Below, piece after piece: positions 7,116 through 16,822 of a DNA stretch of 32,455 bases. Numbering within the stretch: the stretch's first letter is position 1; each line of letters begins with the position of its first letter. The translations under genes and the position numbers were made by a program. Origin of the DNA: Deltaproteobacteria bacterium (GTDB taxonomy: Bacteria; Desulfobacterota; Binatia; Binatales; Binataceae); NCBI GenBank assembly GCA_021827495.1, contig JAKAVN010000023.1, positions 1 through 32,455 of the forward strand, in the 5' to 3' direction. Below the pieces are notes generated by a model that was not told the origin of the DNA, made no database searches, and worked only from the letters and a program-made list of their open reading frames with translations.

Positions 7116-7397
7116 ATGGGTATGAAGCGGACTTTGACGATTTTGAGTGCGGCACTCTTCGCGGGTGCCCTGATGGTTCCGGCGGTGCAGGCGCAAGAGG
7201 CGCCCGCGGCTGGCGCACCGGCGGCTGAGGCTCCGGCGGCTGAAGCGTCGCCTTCGGCCATGAAGGCGACGCATCATCACGTGACGCATCACGTGAAGCA
7301 TCATGTGACGCATCACGTGATGCATCACAAGAAGTCCTCGATGAAGGGTGCGAAGGGCGCCACGGGTGCGACTGGCGCGACTGGCAGCAGCAACTAG
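7116..7397 (+). CDS. Small secreted histidine-rich protein with collagen-like tail
   Basis: A 93-residue protein, not assigned to a family. Residues 1-26 form a signal peptide (MKRTLTILSAALFAGALM, cleavage near VQA-QE). Then comes an Ala/Pro/Glu spacer built from APAAEAP-like repeats (27-48), a histidine block at residues 53-71 with 11 His in a strict HH-x-x period, and a C-terminal GATGATGATG collagen-like run. The His spacing suggests binding of divalent metals in the periplasm or outside the cell; this is inference. AAGGAG (7106-7111) serves either ATG 7116 or ATG 7122. It is a single-gene unit between a sigma-54 site and two terminators. Confidence 0.75.
   Translation: MGMKRTLTILSAALFAGALMVPAVQAQEAPAAGAPAAEAPAAEASPSAMKATHHHVTHHVKHHVTHHVMHHKKSSMKGAKGATGATGATGSSN
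7272..7329 (+). repeat. Tandem 12-bp coding repeats (His block)
   Basis: About four and a half copies of a CATCACGTGACG-like unit, each coding His-His-Val-x. Copies differ mostly at one codon (Thr, Lys, Thr, Met). Such arrays can gain or lose units by slippage. Confidence 0.7.
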
Positions 7398-7428
7398 CGG
7401 CAGCCGGTTCCTCGCGGGGGCTTGCATT

Positions 7429-7492
7429 GCCGTTTTGAGCGGGTCGGCACGGTCGTCCGCGGCGGCAGAGCCGCCAAAACGGCATTTTCTTT
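7429..7492 (+). terminator. First terminator-like stem-loop after the His-rich gene
   Basis: GCCGTTTT (7429-7436) pairs with AAAACGGC (7476-7483). The inner region forms a second hairpin (GGCGG 7461-7465, CCGCC 7471-7475). A T-rich stretch (7485-7492) follows. Confidence 0.55.
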
Positions 7493-7493
7493 G

Positions 7494-7528
7494 AGCGCAC
7501 GGCGTCAAATAGGCGCCGTGCGCTTTTT
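7494..7528 (+). terminator. Rho-independent terminator
   Basis: A perfect 10-bp stem, GCGCACGGCG (7495-7504) with CGCCGTGCGC (7514-7523), extended by an A:T pair at its base, is followed directly by TTTTT. It is three bases after the previous hairpin's T tract, so this is a tandem terminator. Confidence 0.85.
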
Positions 7529-7559
7529 ATTGATTTCATTTTCCTGCTAAGATTTTTGC

Positions 7560-8306
7560 TTGTCCCGCACCCGTTTGGTTTGCGGGCCTAGGATTTTGAG
7601 CGGTTATCGCGCGTTTCGGGTTTTTTTCGTGTTGCTGATTTCGTCGGCAACGCTATGGCCTGTTGTCGCGCGCGCCTCGGCGAGTGGGCTCTCCGGCCAG
7701 CAGGTATGCGATCCGTTGGCTGACTACTATCTCGGAATGGAGGATTACCCCGCAGCCATTCGCCGCCATCTCGTCGTCATCCGGCAGCATCCCGACAACG
7801 CCCTTGCCCATTACCATCTCGGTTTTGCCTACGGCGTCAGCGGAGAGCATCGGCGCGAACTAATCGAGTACCGCCGCGCGGTCGACTTGGGGCTTGACGA
7901 TTGGCAACTGTTTCTCAACCTGGGGCTGGCCTATCTGGAAGGCGGCCAGCTTGAAGACGCCACGGCGGTGTTGCGCTTGGCGGCGCTGCTGGGGCCTTAT
8001 CAGCCCGAGACGCACTTCAACTTGGGGCTGACCTACGAGCGGCGCGGGATGCTCAACGACGCGGAGCAGGAGCTGCTGTTCTCGCTCAGGCTCGACCCGC
8101 GGGAGGTCGACGCGCGCAACACGCTGGGCCTTATCTATGCCGAGGAGCGGCGGTACGCGCTGGCGCGCGAGGAATGGTCGGACCTGCTCAGCGCGGATCC
8201 GGCCTACACGCCGGCCAGGGAGAACTTGGCGATACTCGAGCGCGCGGAACGCATCGGCGCAAAGGACGACTCGCATCGCGTGGCTGACTTCGCGCGTGGG
8301 CGCTGA
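7560..8306 (+). CDS. Secreted or anchored TPR-repeat protein
   Basis: About 248 residues. A hydrophobic segment (FFVLLISSATLWPVV) ending in ARASA looks like a signal peptide or anchor. It is followed by four to five tetratricopeptide repeats over residues 50-220, for example LAHYHLGFAYGVSGEHRREL, THFNLGLTYERRGMLNDAEQ and DARNTLGLIYAEERRYALA. TPR proteins are scaffolds, so this one probably organises envelope proteins. The gene ends 17 bases before the D,D-carboxypeptidase gene and likely shares its transcript, which hints at a role in peptidoglycan work. The start is uncertain: TTG 7560 or TTG 7596, neither with a good ribosome binding site. Confidence 0.75.
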   Translation: MSRTRLVCGPRILSGYRAFRVFFVLLISSATLWPVVARASASGLSGQQVCDPLADYYLGMEDYPAAIRRHLVVIRQHPDNALAHYHLGFAYGVSGEHRRELIEYRRAVDLGLDDWQLFLNLGLAYLEGGQLEDATAVLRLAALLGPYQPETHFNLGLTYERRGMLNDAEQELLFSLRLDPREVDARNTLGLIYAEERRYALAREEWSDLLSADPAYTPARENLAILERAERIGAKDDSHRVADFARGR

Positions 8307-8322
8307 AGCCGGAGTGGACGCA

Positions 8323-9693
8323 ATGGGGATGACGATGGTGAGGACGGTGGTGGGGCGGCTTCGGCGGCGGACATTGATCTCCGCGGCGGCGATTGTGGCG
8401 GCTGCCGTATTGCTGGCCGGTGGGCCGGCGCGGGCCAGCTACAAACCCCATCGCAGGCACACGGTTTCGCATCGCCATCGCAATCGCTACGTGCGCCGCA
8501 CCACCGGGGCCGCGTATCACGCCCTGCTGCTCGAGGACGCCGCCACCGGCAGGATTCTCTACGACTACAACGGCGGTATCCAATGGCCGCCGGCCTCGAT
8601 GGCCAAGATGATGCTGCTGATGGTCGTCGAGGACCAGATCAAGGCCGGCCGCTTTAATCTCAACTCGCCGGTGACGATCACCGCCCAGGCCGCCTTCACC
8701 GGCGGCTCGCGCCTGGGTTTGCATGCGGGCCACGTCGTTCCACTGGGCGAACTGATGAAGGCGGCGCTCATCCGTTCGGCCAACGACGCGGCCGTCGCCG
8801 TGGCCGATGGGGTCTGCGGCTCGACCGCGCGCTGCGTCGTACTGATGAACGCGCGCGCGCGCGGCCTCGGCATGACTCACACGGTCTATGGGACCGTCGA
8901 GGGCCTGCCGCCCAGGCCGCTGCACGACGCCGACACGACCGACGCTTACGACTTGGCCACGCTCGCCCGCGCGCTCATCCATCATACCAACCTTTTGCAG
9001 TGGTCCGGGATGGAGACCGCGCCGTTTGACGACGGGGCGGCGATGCTGCACAACACCAACCATTTGATCGGCCATTTCGAGGGCTGCGATGGACTCAAGA
9101 CCGGCTTCACGCTGAAGGCCGGCTTCAACCTGACCGCCACGGCCAAGCGCGGCAATATGCGGCTGATCGCGGTGGTGCTGGGCGCGCCGTCCAATGGGCA
9201 GCGCTTCGTGCAGGCGGCCAAGCTGCTGGATTGGGGCTTCGACAATTTCGAGCAGGTCGAGGTGGTCAAGCAGGGCCAACTGCTGCCCATGCACGTGCGG
9301 GTCGGCGCGGACGAAGTGATGCAGCCGATGGCGCAGCGCACCGTGACAGTGATCGTGCGCAAGAAGGACGCGGGCTCGATCAAGATGGATTTCGCCGTGC
9401 CGGCGTCGCTTTACGGGCCACTGGCCTCGGATCAGCCCGTGGGACAGGTGATCGTGCGCGACCACAGCGAGGTCCTGGCCACGTTCGACGCGATATCCCC
9501 GTTCCCGGTTGGCCAGCAGCCGGCGGCGGTCGGCGAGTTGAACGCGCCGGCTACCGCAGTCGCCAACGAAGCGGGCGCATCGATCCGGATCGCGGCGCCA
9601 GCAAACCAGACCGCGGCGCCGGTGCCCGCGATTGCGGCGCCGATGAATGCGGCCGCGGCACCAATAAACCAGATTGCAGCACCCGCAAGGTGA
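8323..9693 (+). CDS. D-alanyl-D-alanine carboxypeptidase (PBP5/6 family)
   Basis: A 456-residue serine peptidase that trims the terminal D-Ala of peptidoglycan stem peptides in the periplasm. A signal segment (residues 17-39, ending ARAS) is followed by a basic His-rich stretch and then the S11 domain with all three active-site motifs: S92-x-x-K95, S152-A-N154 and K259-T-G261. A PBP5 C-terminal beta domain lies around residues 330-390. The last 70 residues are an Ala/Pro/Asn-rich tail instead of the amphipathic membrane-binding helix of E. coli PBP5, so anchoring may differ. ATG 8323 is chosen because GGAG stands eight bases upstream; ATG 8329 is possible. Confidence 0.92.
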   Translation: MGMTMVRTVVGRLRRRTLISAAAIVAAAVLLAGGPARASYKPHRRHTVSHRHRNRYVRRTTGAAYHALLLEDAATGRILYDYNGGIQWPPASMAKMMLLMVVEDQIKAGRFNLNSPVTITAQAAFTGGSRLGLHAGHVVPLGELMKAALIRSANDAAVAVADGVCGSTARCVVLMNARARGLGMTHTVYGTVEGLPPRPLHDADTTDAYDLATLARALIHHTNLLQWSGMETAPFDDGAAMLHNTNHLIGHFEGCDGLKTGFTLKAGFNLTATAKRGNMRLIAVVLGAPSNGQRFVQAAKLLDWGFDNFEQVEVVKQGQLLPMHVRVGADEVMQPMAQRTVTVIVRKKDAGSIKMDFAVPASLYGPLASDQPVGQVIVRDHSEVLATFDAISPFPVGQQPAAVGELNAPATAVANEAGASIRIAAPANQTAAPVPAIAAPMNAAAAPINQIAAPAR

Positions 9694-9697
9694 ATCG

Positions 9698-9826
9698 ATG
9701 AATCCAGCCTCCCGCCAGCGCAACCGGCGCAATCGCAAGCTCGCGCGCAAGCGCCGCACCAATACCAGCCAGGTACGCTCGCGCAAGCGCCGGATGCGCC
9801 GCACGCGCATCCGCAAAGCAAGCTGA
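9698..9826 (+). CDS. Very basic 42-residue small protein (hypothetical)
   Basis: ATG 9698 lies five bases after the carboxypeptidase stop and opens 42 codons, of which 20 are Arg or Lys and none are Asp or Glu (MNPASRQRNRRNRKLARKRR and on). Third codon positions are strongly G/C, as in neighbouring real genes. The composition recalls small ribosomal or nucleic-acid-binding proteins, but no family was recognised. It could be a chance frame in GC-rich DNA; against that, it sits in a natural operon position. Confidence 0.4.
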   Translation: MNPASRQRNRRNRKLARKRRTNTSQVRSRKRRMRRTRIRKAS

Positions 9827-10180
9827 GCCGCACCCGCTTCCTGACAGAGCAGCTTCAGCGCATCGGCGCGGCGCCGCTCTAATCGGCGCGCGGCCCTGCG
9901 CATTTGTGCGCCGGGCAGATCGCTGTGGAGCGAAGGTTCGTCCCCAGATCGGGCACTGGTTCAGTTCGCAGCATGGCGCGTTGCAACCCAGGTTTCCGGA
10001 GCGCGAAAGCGCCATTGGATGTCGGAAATCCGGAACGTGTGGACAGACCAGACTGATCACATTTTGGCGAAGCCAGCGGCATTTGAGATTCAAACCGGGC
10101 TTTCGCACTCTTTCCGTCGGTCGGTGTAAGCTCAGCCTCGGCGGATATGGCCCTAGCGTCACGAATTCGCAAGGCGCGCC
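9827..10180. other. Intergenic region holding the left edge of the restriction island
   Basis: No gene is supported in these 354 bases. The left 21-bp direct repeat (9915-9935) is here. Right of it the DNA becomes less GC-rich, in line with the following cassette. Confidence 0.6.
9915..9935 (+). repeat. Left direct repeat flanking the restriction cassette
   Basis: Twenty of 21 bases match 12423-12443 in the same orientation. The only difference is C9923 against T12431. The core GTGGAGCGAAG is identical in both. Confidence 0.7.
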
Positions 10181-10786
10181 GTGGACACCGTTTCGAGAAA
10201 ACGACGAAGCGAAATCATGTCGCTCGTACGAGGCAAGAACACGCGTCCGGAGTGGGCGGTTCGTCGCCTTGTGTACGCGATGGGCCACCGGTATCGGCTG
10301 CATCCCCGGAACATTCCCGGCGCACCCGACCTGGCATTCCCGGGGCGTCGCAAGGTCATCTTCGTTCACGGTTGCTTCTGGCACCGGCATCCAGGCTGCC
10401 CGAACACACGCACACCGAAATCAAACGTCCCCTTCTGGCGGGCCAAACTCGAGGATAACCGGCGCCGTGATCTTGCGAATCAGCGGCGCTTAGCCTCTTT
10501 GGGCTGGCACATGCTTGTGATATGGGAATGCGAGTTGCGAGACATGGATAAGGTGCGTAGGAAGCTGGCGGCGTTTCTGGTGAGGAGAGGGCGAAAGAGG
10601 TGGAGTCGTAGATCTGTTCGTCGGCGCGGGAGGGCTCGCGCTCGGGCTGTCGCGAGCATCCTTCGAACATCTATTGGTCGCCGACTTCGATCGGCAGGCC
10701 TGCGATACTATACGCGAGAATCAGCGGCTAGGCGTTCGGTATGTCAAGCATTGGCCGCTGCGCGAGGTGGATGTTCGGGACTTTGA
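10181..10786 (+). CDS. vsr: Very short patch repair (Vsr) endonuclease, stop codon lost by a frameshift
   Basis: Vsr nicks next to T:G mismatches left when 5-methylcytosine deaminates, and normally accompanies a C5 methyltransferase. Residues 1-140 are a full Vsr domain: MSLVRGKNTRPEWAVRRLV, the catalytic PDLAFP, FVHGCFWHRHPGC (zinc/DNA contact region), TPKSNVPFW and LVIWECEL. GTG 10181 starts it. The frame then runs on as about 60 Arg-rich residues that belong to no family, because the natural stop is missing. Adding one base after 10605 makes TAG at 10609-10611 in frame, giving a normal length of about 143. The nuclease core may still work despite the tail. Confidence 0.85.
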   Translation: MDTVSRKRRSEIMSLVRGKNTRPEWAVRRLVYAMGHRYRLHPRNIPGAPDLAFPGRRKVIFVHGCFWHRHPGCPNTRTPKSNVPFWRAKLEDNRRRDLANQRRLASLGWHMLVIWECELRDMDKVRRKLAAFLVRRGRKRWSRRSVRRRGRARARAVASILRTSIGRRLRSAGLRYYTRESAARRSVCQALAAARGGCSGL

Positions 10787-11777
10787 CTATTCCGCACTGC
10801 CTAAGGGGCTCGACCTTCTCGCCGGAGGTCCACCTTGCCAGCCCTTCTCGCTCGGTGGCAAGCATCGCGCGCATCAGGATGAGCGCGATATGTTTCCAGA
10901 GATGGCGCGGGCCATTAGGACCCTCCGACCGAAGGCGATATTGATAGAAAACGTACGCGGTCTGGTGCGTCCGAGCTTCGCGAAATACTTCTCGTATTTG
11001 TTGCTCCAGCTGGCCTACCCAGAAATAACCCTCAGAACTGACGAGATCTGGCGCGAGCACCTGTCGCGCCTCGAGCGTTATCACACCTGCGGTCGGCCGA
11101 GCGGCTTGCATTACCGAATTGTCCATCGCGTGTTGAACGCGGCGGATTACGGCGTGCCGCAGATGCGGGAGCGTGTCGTGATCGTAGGATTCCGGTCTGA
11201 TTTGGAGCTGGCGTGGTCGTTTCCAGCGCCAACGCACTCACGCGAGGAATTACTGTTCGACCAGTGGGTCAGCGGCGAGTATTGGGAGCGCCACCGCGTT
11301 CCAAGGCGCCAGCGTCCGAGCCCGTCTTGGGGCTTGTGAATACGATGACCAAGGTGAGCGATGTGGCGCACCTCACGAAGCCTTGGCGCACGGTGCGTGA
11401 CGCCATATCCGACCTTCCACCGCCGAGCGCGGGCGAGGCCGAGGTTCCGAACCATCGATTGCAGCCGGGAGCGCGTTCTTATCCGGGGCATACAGGAAGC
11501 CAATATGACTGGCCCGCAAAGACGGTTAAGGCCGGAGTACTATGGAGTTCCTGGCGGCGAGAATATGTTGCTGCTGCCTGGCGGGTCGATGCGCTACTTC
11601 TCTGTCCGGGAGGCTGCGAGGCTGCAAACGTTTCCTGATGATTATTTCTTTCCCGGCGTCTGGAGCGAGAACATGCGCCAACTCGGCAACGCGGTTCCCG
11701 TGACGCTCGGGGAGATCATCGCGAACCACCTGAGGCGCAAGCTCACTTCCGCAGGTGAGAGCCAGCATGGCCGGTAA
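10600..11777 (+). pseudogene. C5 cytosine methyltransferase of Eco29kI type, broken by three indels
   Basis: The motifs of a DNA cytosine-5 methyltransferase are present but spread over frames. Frame 0 has VDLFVGAGGLALGL (motif I), GGPPCQPFSLGG with the catalytic Cys (IV), ENVRGL (VI) and YGVPQMRERVVIVG (VIII). After a one-base loss between 11296 and 11339, another frame carries KPWRTVRDAISDLPPP and GARSYPGHTG. After a one-base gain near 11537-11543 the first frame returns with YGVPGGENM, REAARLQTFPDDY and RQLGNAVPV (X). Motif I has no usable start codon upstream; restoring one base after 10605 gives GTG 10600 with a ribosome binding site (10582-10591). In its family it would protect CCGCGG. 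Confidence 0.88.
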
Positions 11778-12404
11778 GCGGTTTTCAACCCGCTTGACAA
11801 AAGGAACCTCGGGGTAAACGTCGCTGACGCCCTCATTGTTGAAGGCGTTGAACCCTTAGGCCGGGTCAAACCGTTTAAGGGCGCCGGCATCTACGCGATT
11901 TACTATCGCGGTGGCTTTCCCGCATACCAGCGGATCGCCGCGAGAAACCGGACAAGGTTTGCTGAGCCGATCTACGTCGGCAAGGCAGTGCCCGCCGGCG
12001 CGCGCAAAGGTGGATTCGGTCTCGGCGAAGATCCCGGGCAAGTTTTGTTTCAACGCCTGCGCGAGCATGCGGAGACCATCCGCCAGGTGGAAGCGCACGG
12101 CACCAAGACGCGAAACGAGAATCAATTGAAGATCGCGGACTTCTTCTGTCGCTATCTACTGGTCGACGACATCTGGATACCACTCGGCGAGTCGATGCTA
12201 ATCGAGCGGTTTCATCCAATTTGGAACAAGGTCGTCGATGGGTTCGGCAATCACGATCCCGGCAAGGGTCGCTACCGGCAGCAATGTTCGCCTCGGGACA
12301 CGATCCATCCTGGACGTTCTTGGGCGGCCAAATGCCAACCGTACGCCAAGACGGCGGGGCAGATACTCGAATTAGTGGCGACCCATTTCGCGCGGCATTC
12401 GTAG
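11767..12404 (+). pseudogene. Eco29kI-type GIY-YIG restriction endonuclease, start frameshifted
   Basis: The body is open from 11778 to 12404 and matches the Eco29kI restriction enzyme family: FNPLDK-RNLG, GAGIYAIYYRGGFPAY (GIY motif), EPIYVGKAVPAGARKGGFG (YIG motif), DDIWIPLGESMLIERF and DGFGNHDPGKGRY. The family cuts CCGCGG. The natural start, ATG 11767 (MAGKR), overlaps the methyltransferase stop and has GGTGAG ahead, but one base is missing near 11779-11786, so that frame ends after 16 codons. The first in-frame start later on is GTG 11988, which would lose the whole active-site motif. Loss of the nuclease makes loss of the methyltransferase survivable. Confidence 0.85.
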
Positions 12405-12422
12405 TGCTTTTCGCAGCGCGCT

Positions 12423-12443
12423 GCAGATCGTTGTGGAGCGAAG
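12423..12443 (+). repeat. Right direct repeat flanking the restriction cassette
   Basis: Second copy of the repeat at 9915-9935 (20/21 identical, same orientation). It lies 19 bases after the nuclease stop. Beyond it the DNA returns to the GC-rich host style with the kdsB promoter. Confidence 0.7.
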
Positions 12444-12466
12444 AGCGGCCGCCGAATCGACATCAA

Positions 12467-12496
12467 TTGACAGCACAGGGCGGCGACAGGTACGAA
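12467..12496 (+). promoter_or_regulatory. Candidate promoter of the kdsB operon
   Basis: A perfect TTGACA (12467-12472) with a TACGAA -10 candidate 18 bases on (12491-12496). An imperfect dyad, GGCGGC near 12480 with GCCGCC near 12503, straddles the -10 box and could be an operator. Confidence 0.4.
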
Positions 12497-12557
12497 TTAT
12501 TGTGCCGCCGCACTCAGATTTCCTCGGTCCCGAAAAAGTCCGCCCGGAGTTCCCTCG

Positions 12558-13301
12558 ATGGCCGCTAAGATAGTCGGCGTCATCCCGGCGCGCTTTTCCT
12601 CGACCCGCTTGCCGGGGAAGGCGCTGGCCGAAATCGAGGGCGTGCCGATGGTGGTGCGGGTGTGGCGGCAGACCGCCAGGGCGCGGGCGCTTAGTCGCGT
12701 CGTGGTCGCCGCCGACGATGAGCGTATCGCGCGGGCGGTAATGGCGGCGGGTGGCGAAGCGATGATGACCTCGCCAGCGCATCAGAGCGGCACCGATCGG
12801 ATAGCCGAGGTCGCGGCCAAAATGCCGGCCGAGATTTATCTCAACGTGCAAGGCGATTTGCCGTTCATCGATCCCGCCGACCTCGACGCGCTGGCCGCGC
12901 CGATGCGCGCCGACGCCAGTATCGCGATGGCGACGCTGGCGACGCCGATCCTCGAGGCCGGCGAGTGGCACAATCCCAACGTGGTGAAGGTGGTATGCGA
13001 CGGGCGCGGCGACGCGCTGTATTTCTCGCGCGCGCCGATTCCCTTTGCGCGCGACAGCGCGGGGCCGCCCGCCCAGGCGCGCCGCCATATCGGCGTCTAT
13101 GCCTATCGCCGCGATTTCCTGCTGCGCTTCGCCGGGCTTGAGCCGGGCGTGCTCGAAGCGCTGGAAAGGCTCGAACAACTGCGCGCGCTGGAGCGCGGCT
13201 TTCGCATCCGGGTGGTGGCTTCCGTGGCGCCGTCGCTTGAGGTAGATACAGCCGAGGACCTCAGGCGGGCGCGCGAGCATGCGCGGCGGCTCGGCGGCTG
13301 A
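12558..13301 (+). CDS. kdsB: 3-deoxy-manno-octulosonate cytidylyltransferase
   Basis: Activates Kdo with CTP to CMP-Kdo, the donor for LPS inner-core and lipid A glycosylation. The 247 residues match the family length. Motifs are IPARFSSTRLPGKAL (CTP binding), VVVAADDERI, SGTDRIAEV, the VQGDLPFI acidic motif, YFSRAPIPF, HIGVYAYRRDFLL, LEQLRALE and VDTAEDL. GGAG at 12546-12549 supports ATG 12558. It heads the block kdsB-pyrG-kdsA; pyrG, 18 bases later, makes the CTP that this enzyme uses. It is the first intact gene after the restriction island. Confidence 0.96.
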   Translation: MAAKIVGVIPARFSSTRLPGKALAEIEGVPMVVRVWRQTARARALSRVVVAADDERIARAVMAAGGEAMMTSPAHQSGTDRIAEVAAKMPAEIYLNVQGDLPFIDPADLDALAAPMRADASIAMATLATPILEAGEWHNPNVVKVVCDGRGDALYFSRAPIPFARDSAGPPAQARRHIGVYAYRRDFLLRFAGLEPGVLEALERLEQLRALERGFRIRVVASVAPSLEVDTAEDLRRAREHARRLGG

Positions 13302-15814
<2,513 letters not shown>

Positions 15815-15823
15815 CCAATTGCG

Positions 15824-15853
15824 GCGCACCAAAGCGCAGCGCACCAAAGCGCA
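15824..15853 (+). repeat. 15-bp tandem duplication
   Basis: GCGCACCAAAGCGCA occurs twice in direct tandem (15824-15838, 15839-15853), coding RTKAQ twice if the long start of the membrane protein is used. Confidence 0.8.
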
Positions 15854-16219
15854 GCCCATCCACAGCAGCTCGCGCGCCGCCTGGCTGGCGATGGCGGACA
15901 ACTTGGCTACCGCGATCGTGTTCGTGGGCTTTTTCGTCGCGCATTGGGTCGCGCAGGCGATGGCGTGGGCCAACGCGCCCCGCAACACGGCCTGGCATCT
16001 GTTATTTGATTTGCTTGCCACGCCGCTGATTCATCTGGCCGGATCGCGAACGGACGAATATTTTCTCGAGCTGTCGGTGCCGAACAGTCTGCTGTGGGCC
16101 GCAGCGCTGACCTATCTGGCGGCCCGTTTCAGGTCGCGGCGCGAGCGGGCACGCCGCGTCCGCAAAGATTGATTTACACCCCAAACCGCCGCTGATAGCC
16201 TCATCCAAGGATCGATGCG

Positions 16220-16822
16220 ATGAGTCCGAGGCGGGTAGCCAAGGCGATGGGACTGTTCGGGGCCACAGCGCTGGCCGTGGTGCTCGCGGTCGCCGTATGG
16301 GTCGTGCGCCATCGTCCCGCCGCCACGACGTTGCAGCAGATGGCCGACGTGGTGCCGGGCGCGCTGCTCCATGCGCACAACCTCAAGTGGACCCAGATGA
16401 GCGGCGGGCAAAGCCAATGGCACCTGAAAGCACGCGAGGCCAGTTACTCGCACGACAAGACCTCGCTGGTGCTGAGCGACGCGGAATTGTCGATGGTCTC
16501 GAAAGATGGCAAGCAGGTCGAGGTCACTGCCCCGCATGCGGAAATCTTGGTGACCGGTAATCACATCAACTCGGCCCACTTAAGCGGCGGGCTCCAGATC
16601 AACTATGGCGACTTCGTTTTCAGCACCAGCGAAGCGACCTTCACCCCCGACAAGGACACCGTGACCGCCCCCGGCGAGGTCAAGGTCAAAGGCCAGGGGC
16701 TGACGGTTACGGGCGTGGGCCTGACCGGCCATCCCAACGAACGCAGCTTCACCCTGCTCAGCCAAACCAACACCGTGGTGGTTCCGAAGAAGGCCAGTGA
16801 CCTCAAATCAGGCAAGTCGTAA
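16220..16822 (+). CDS. lptC: LPS export system protein LptC
   Basis: A bitopic inner-membrane protein that passes LPS from the LptBFG transporter to LptA. It has 200 residues: an N-terminal membrane anchor (residues 9-29, GLFGATALAVVLAVAVWVV), then a beta-jellyroll OstA-like domain with repeated strands such as WHLKAREASYSHD, LVLSDAELSMVSKDG, VEVTAPHAEI and INYGDFVFSTSEATFTPD. AAGGA (16207-16211) supports ATG 16220. The 3' end overlaps the proposed GTG start of lptA by 26 bases, as in other lptC-lptA pairs. Confidence 0.88.
   Translation: MSPRRVAKAMGLFGATALAVVLAVAVWVVRHRPAATTLQQMADVVPGALLHAHNLKWTQMSGGQSQWHLKAREASYSHDKTSLVLSDAELSMVSKDGKQVEVTAPHAEILVTGNHINSAHLSGGLQINYGDFVFSTSEATFTPDKDTVTAPGEVKVKGQGLTVTGVGLTGHPNERSFTLLSQTNTVVVPKKASDLKSGKS

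Noticed and set aside
8188-9903. Minus-strand frame of 571 codons opposite the carboxypeptidase
   Set aside because: Arg/His-rich shadow with no motif; the plus strand has all three active-site motifs of a D,D-carboxypeptidase.
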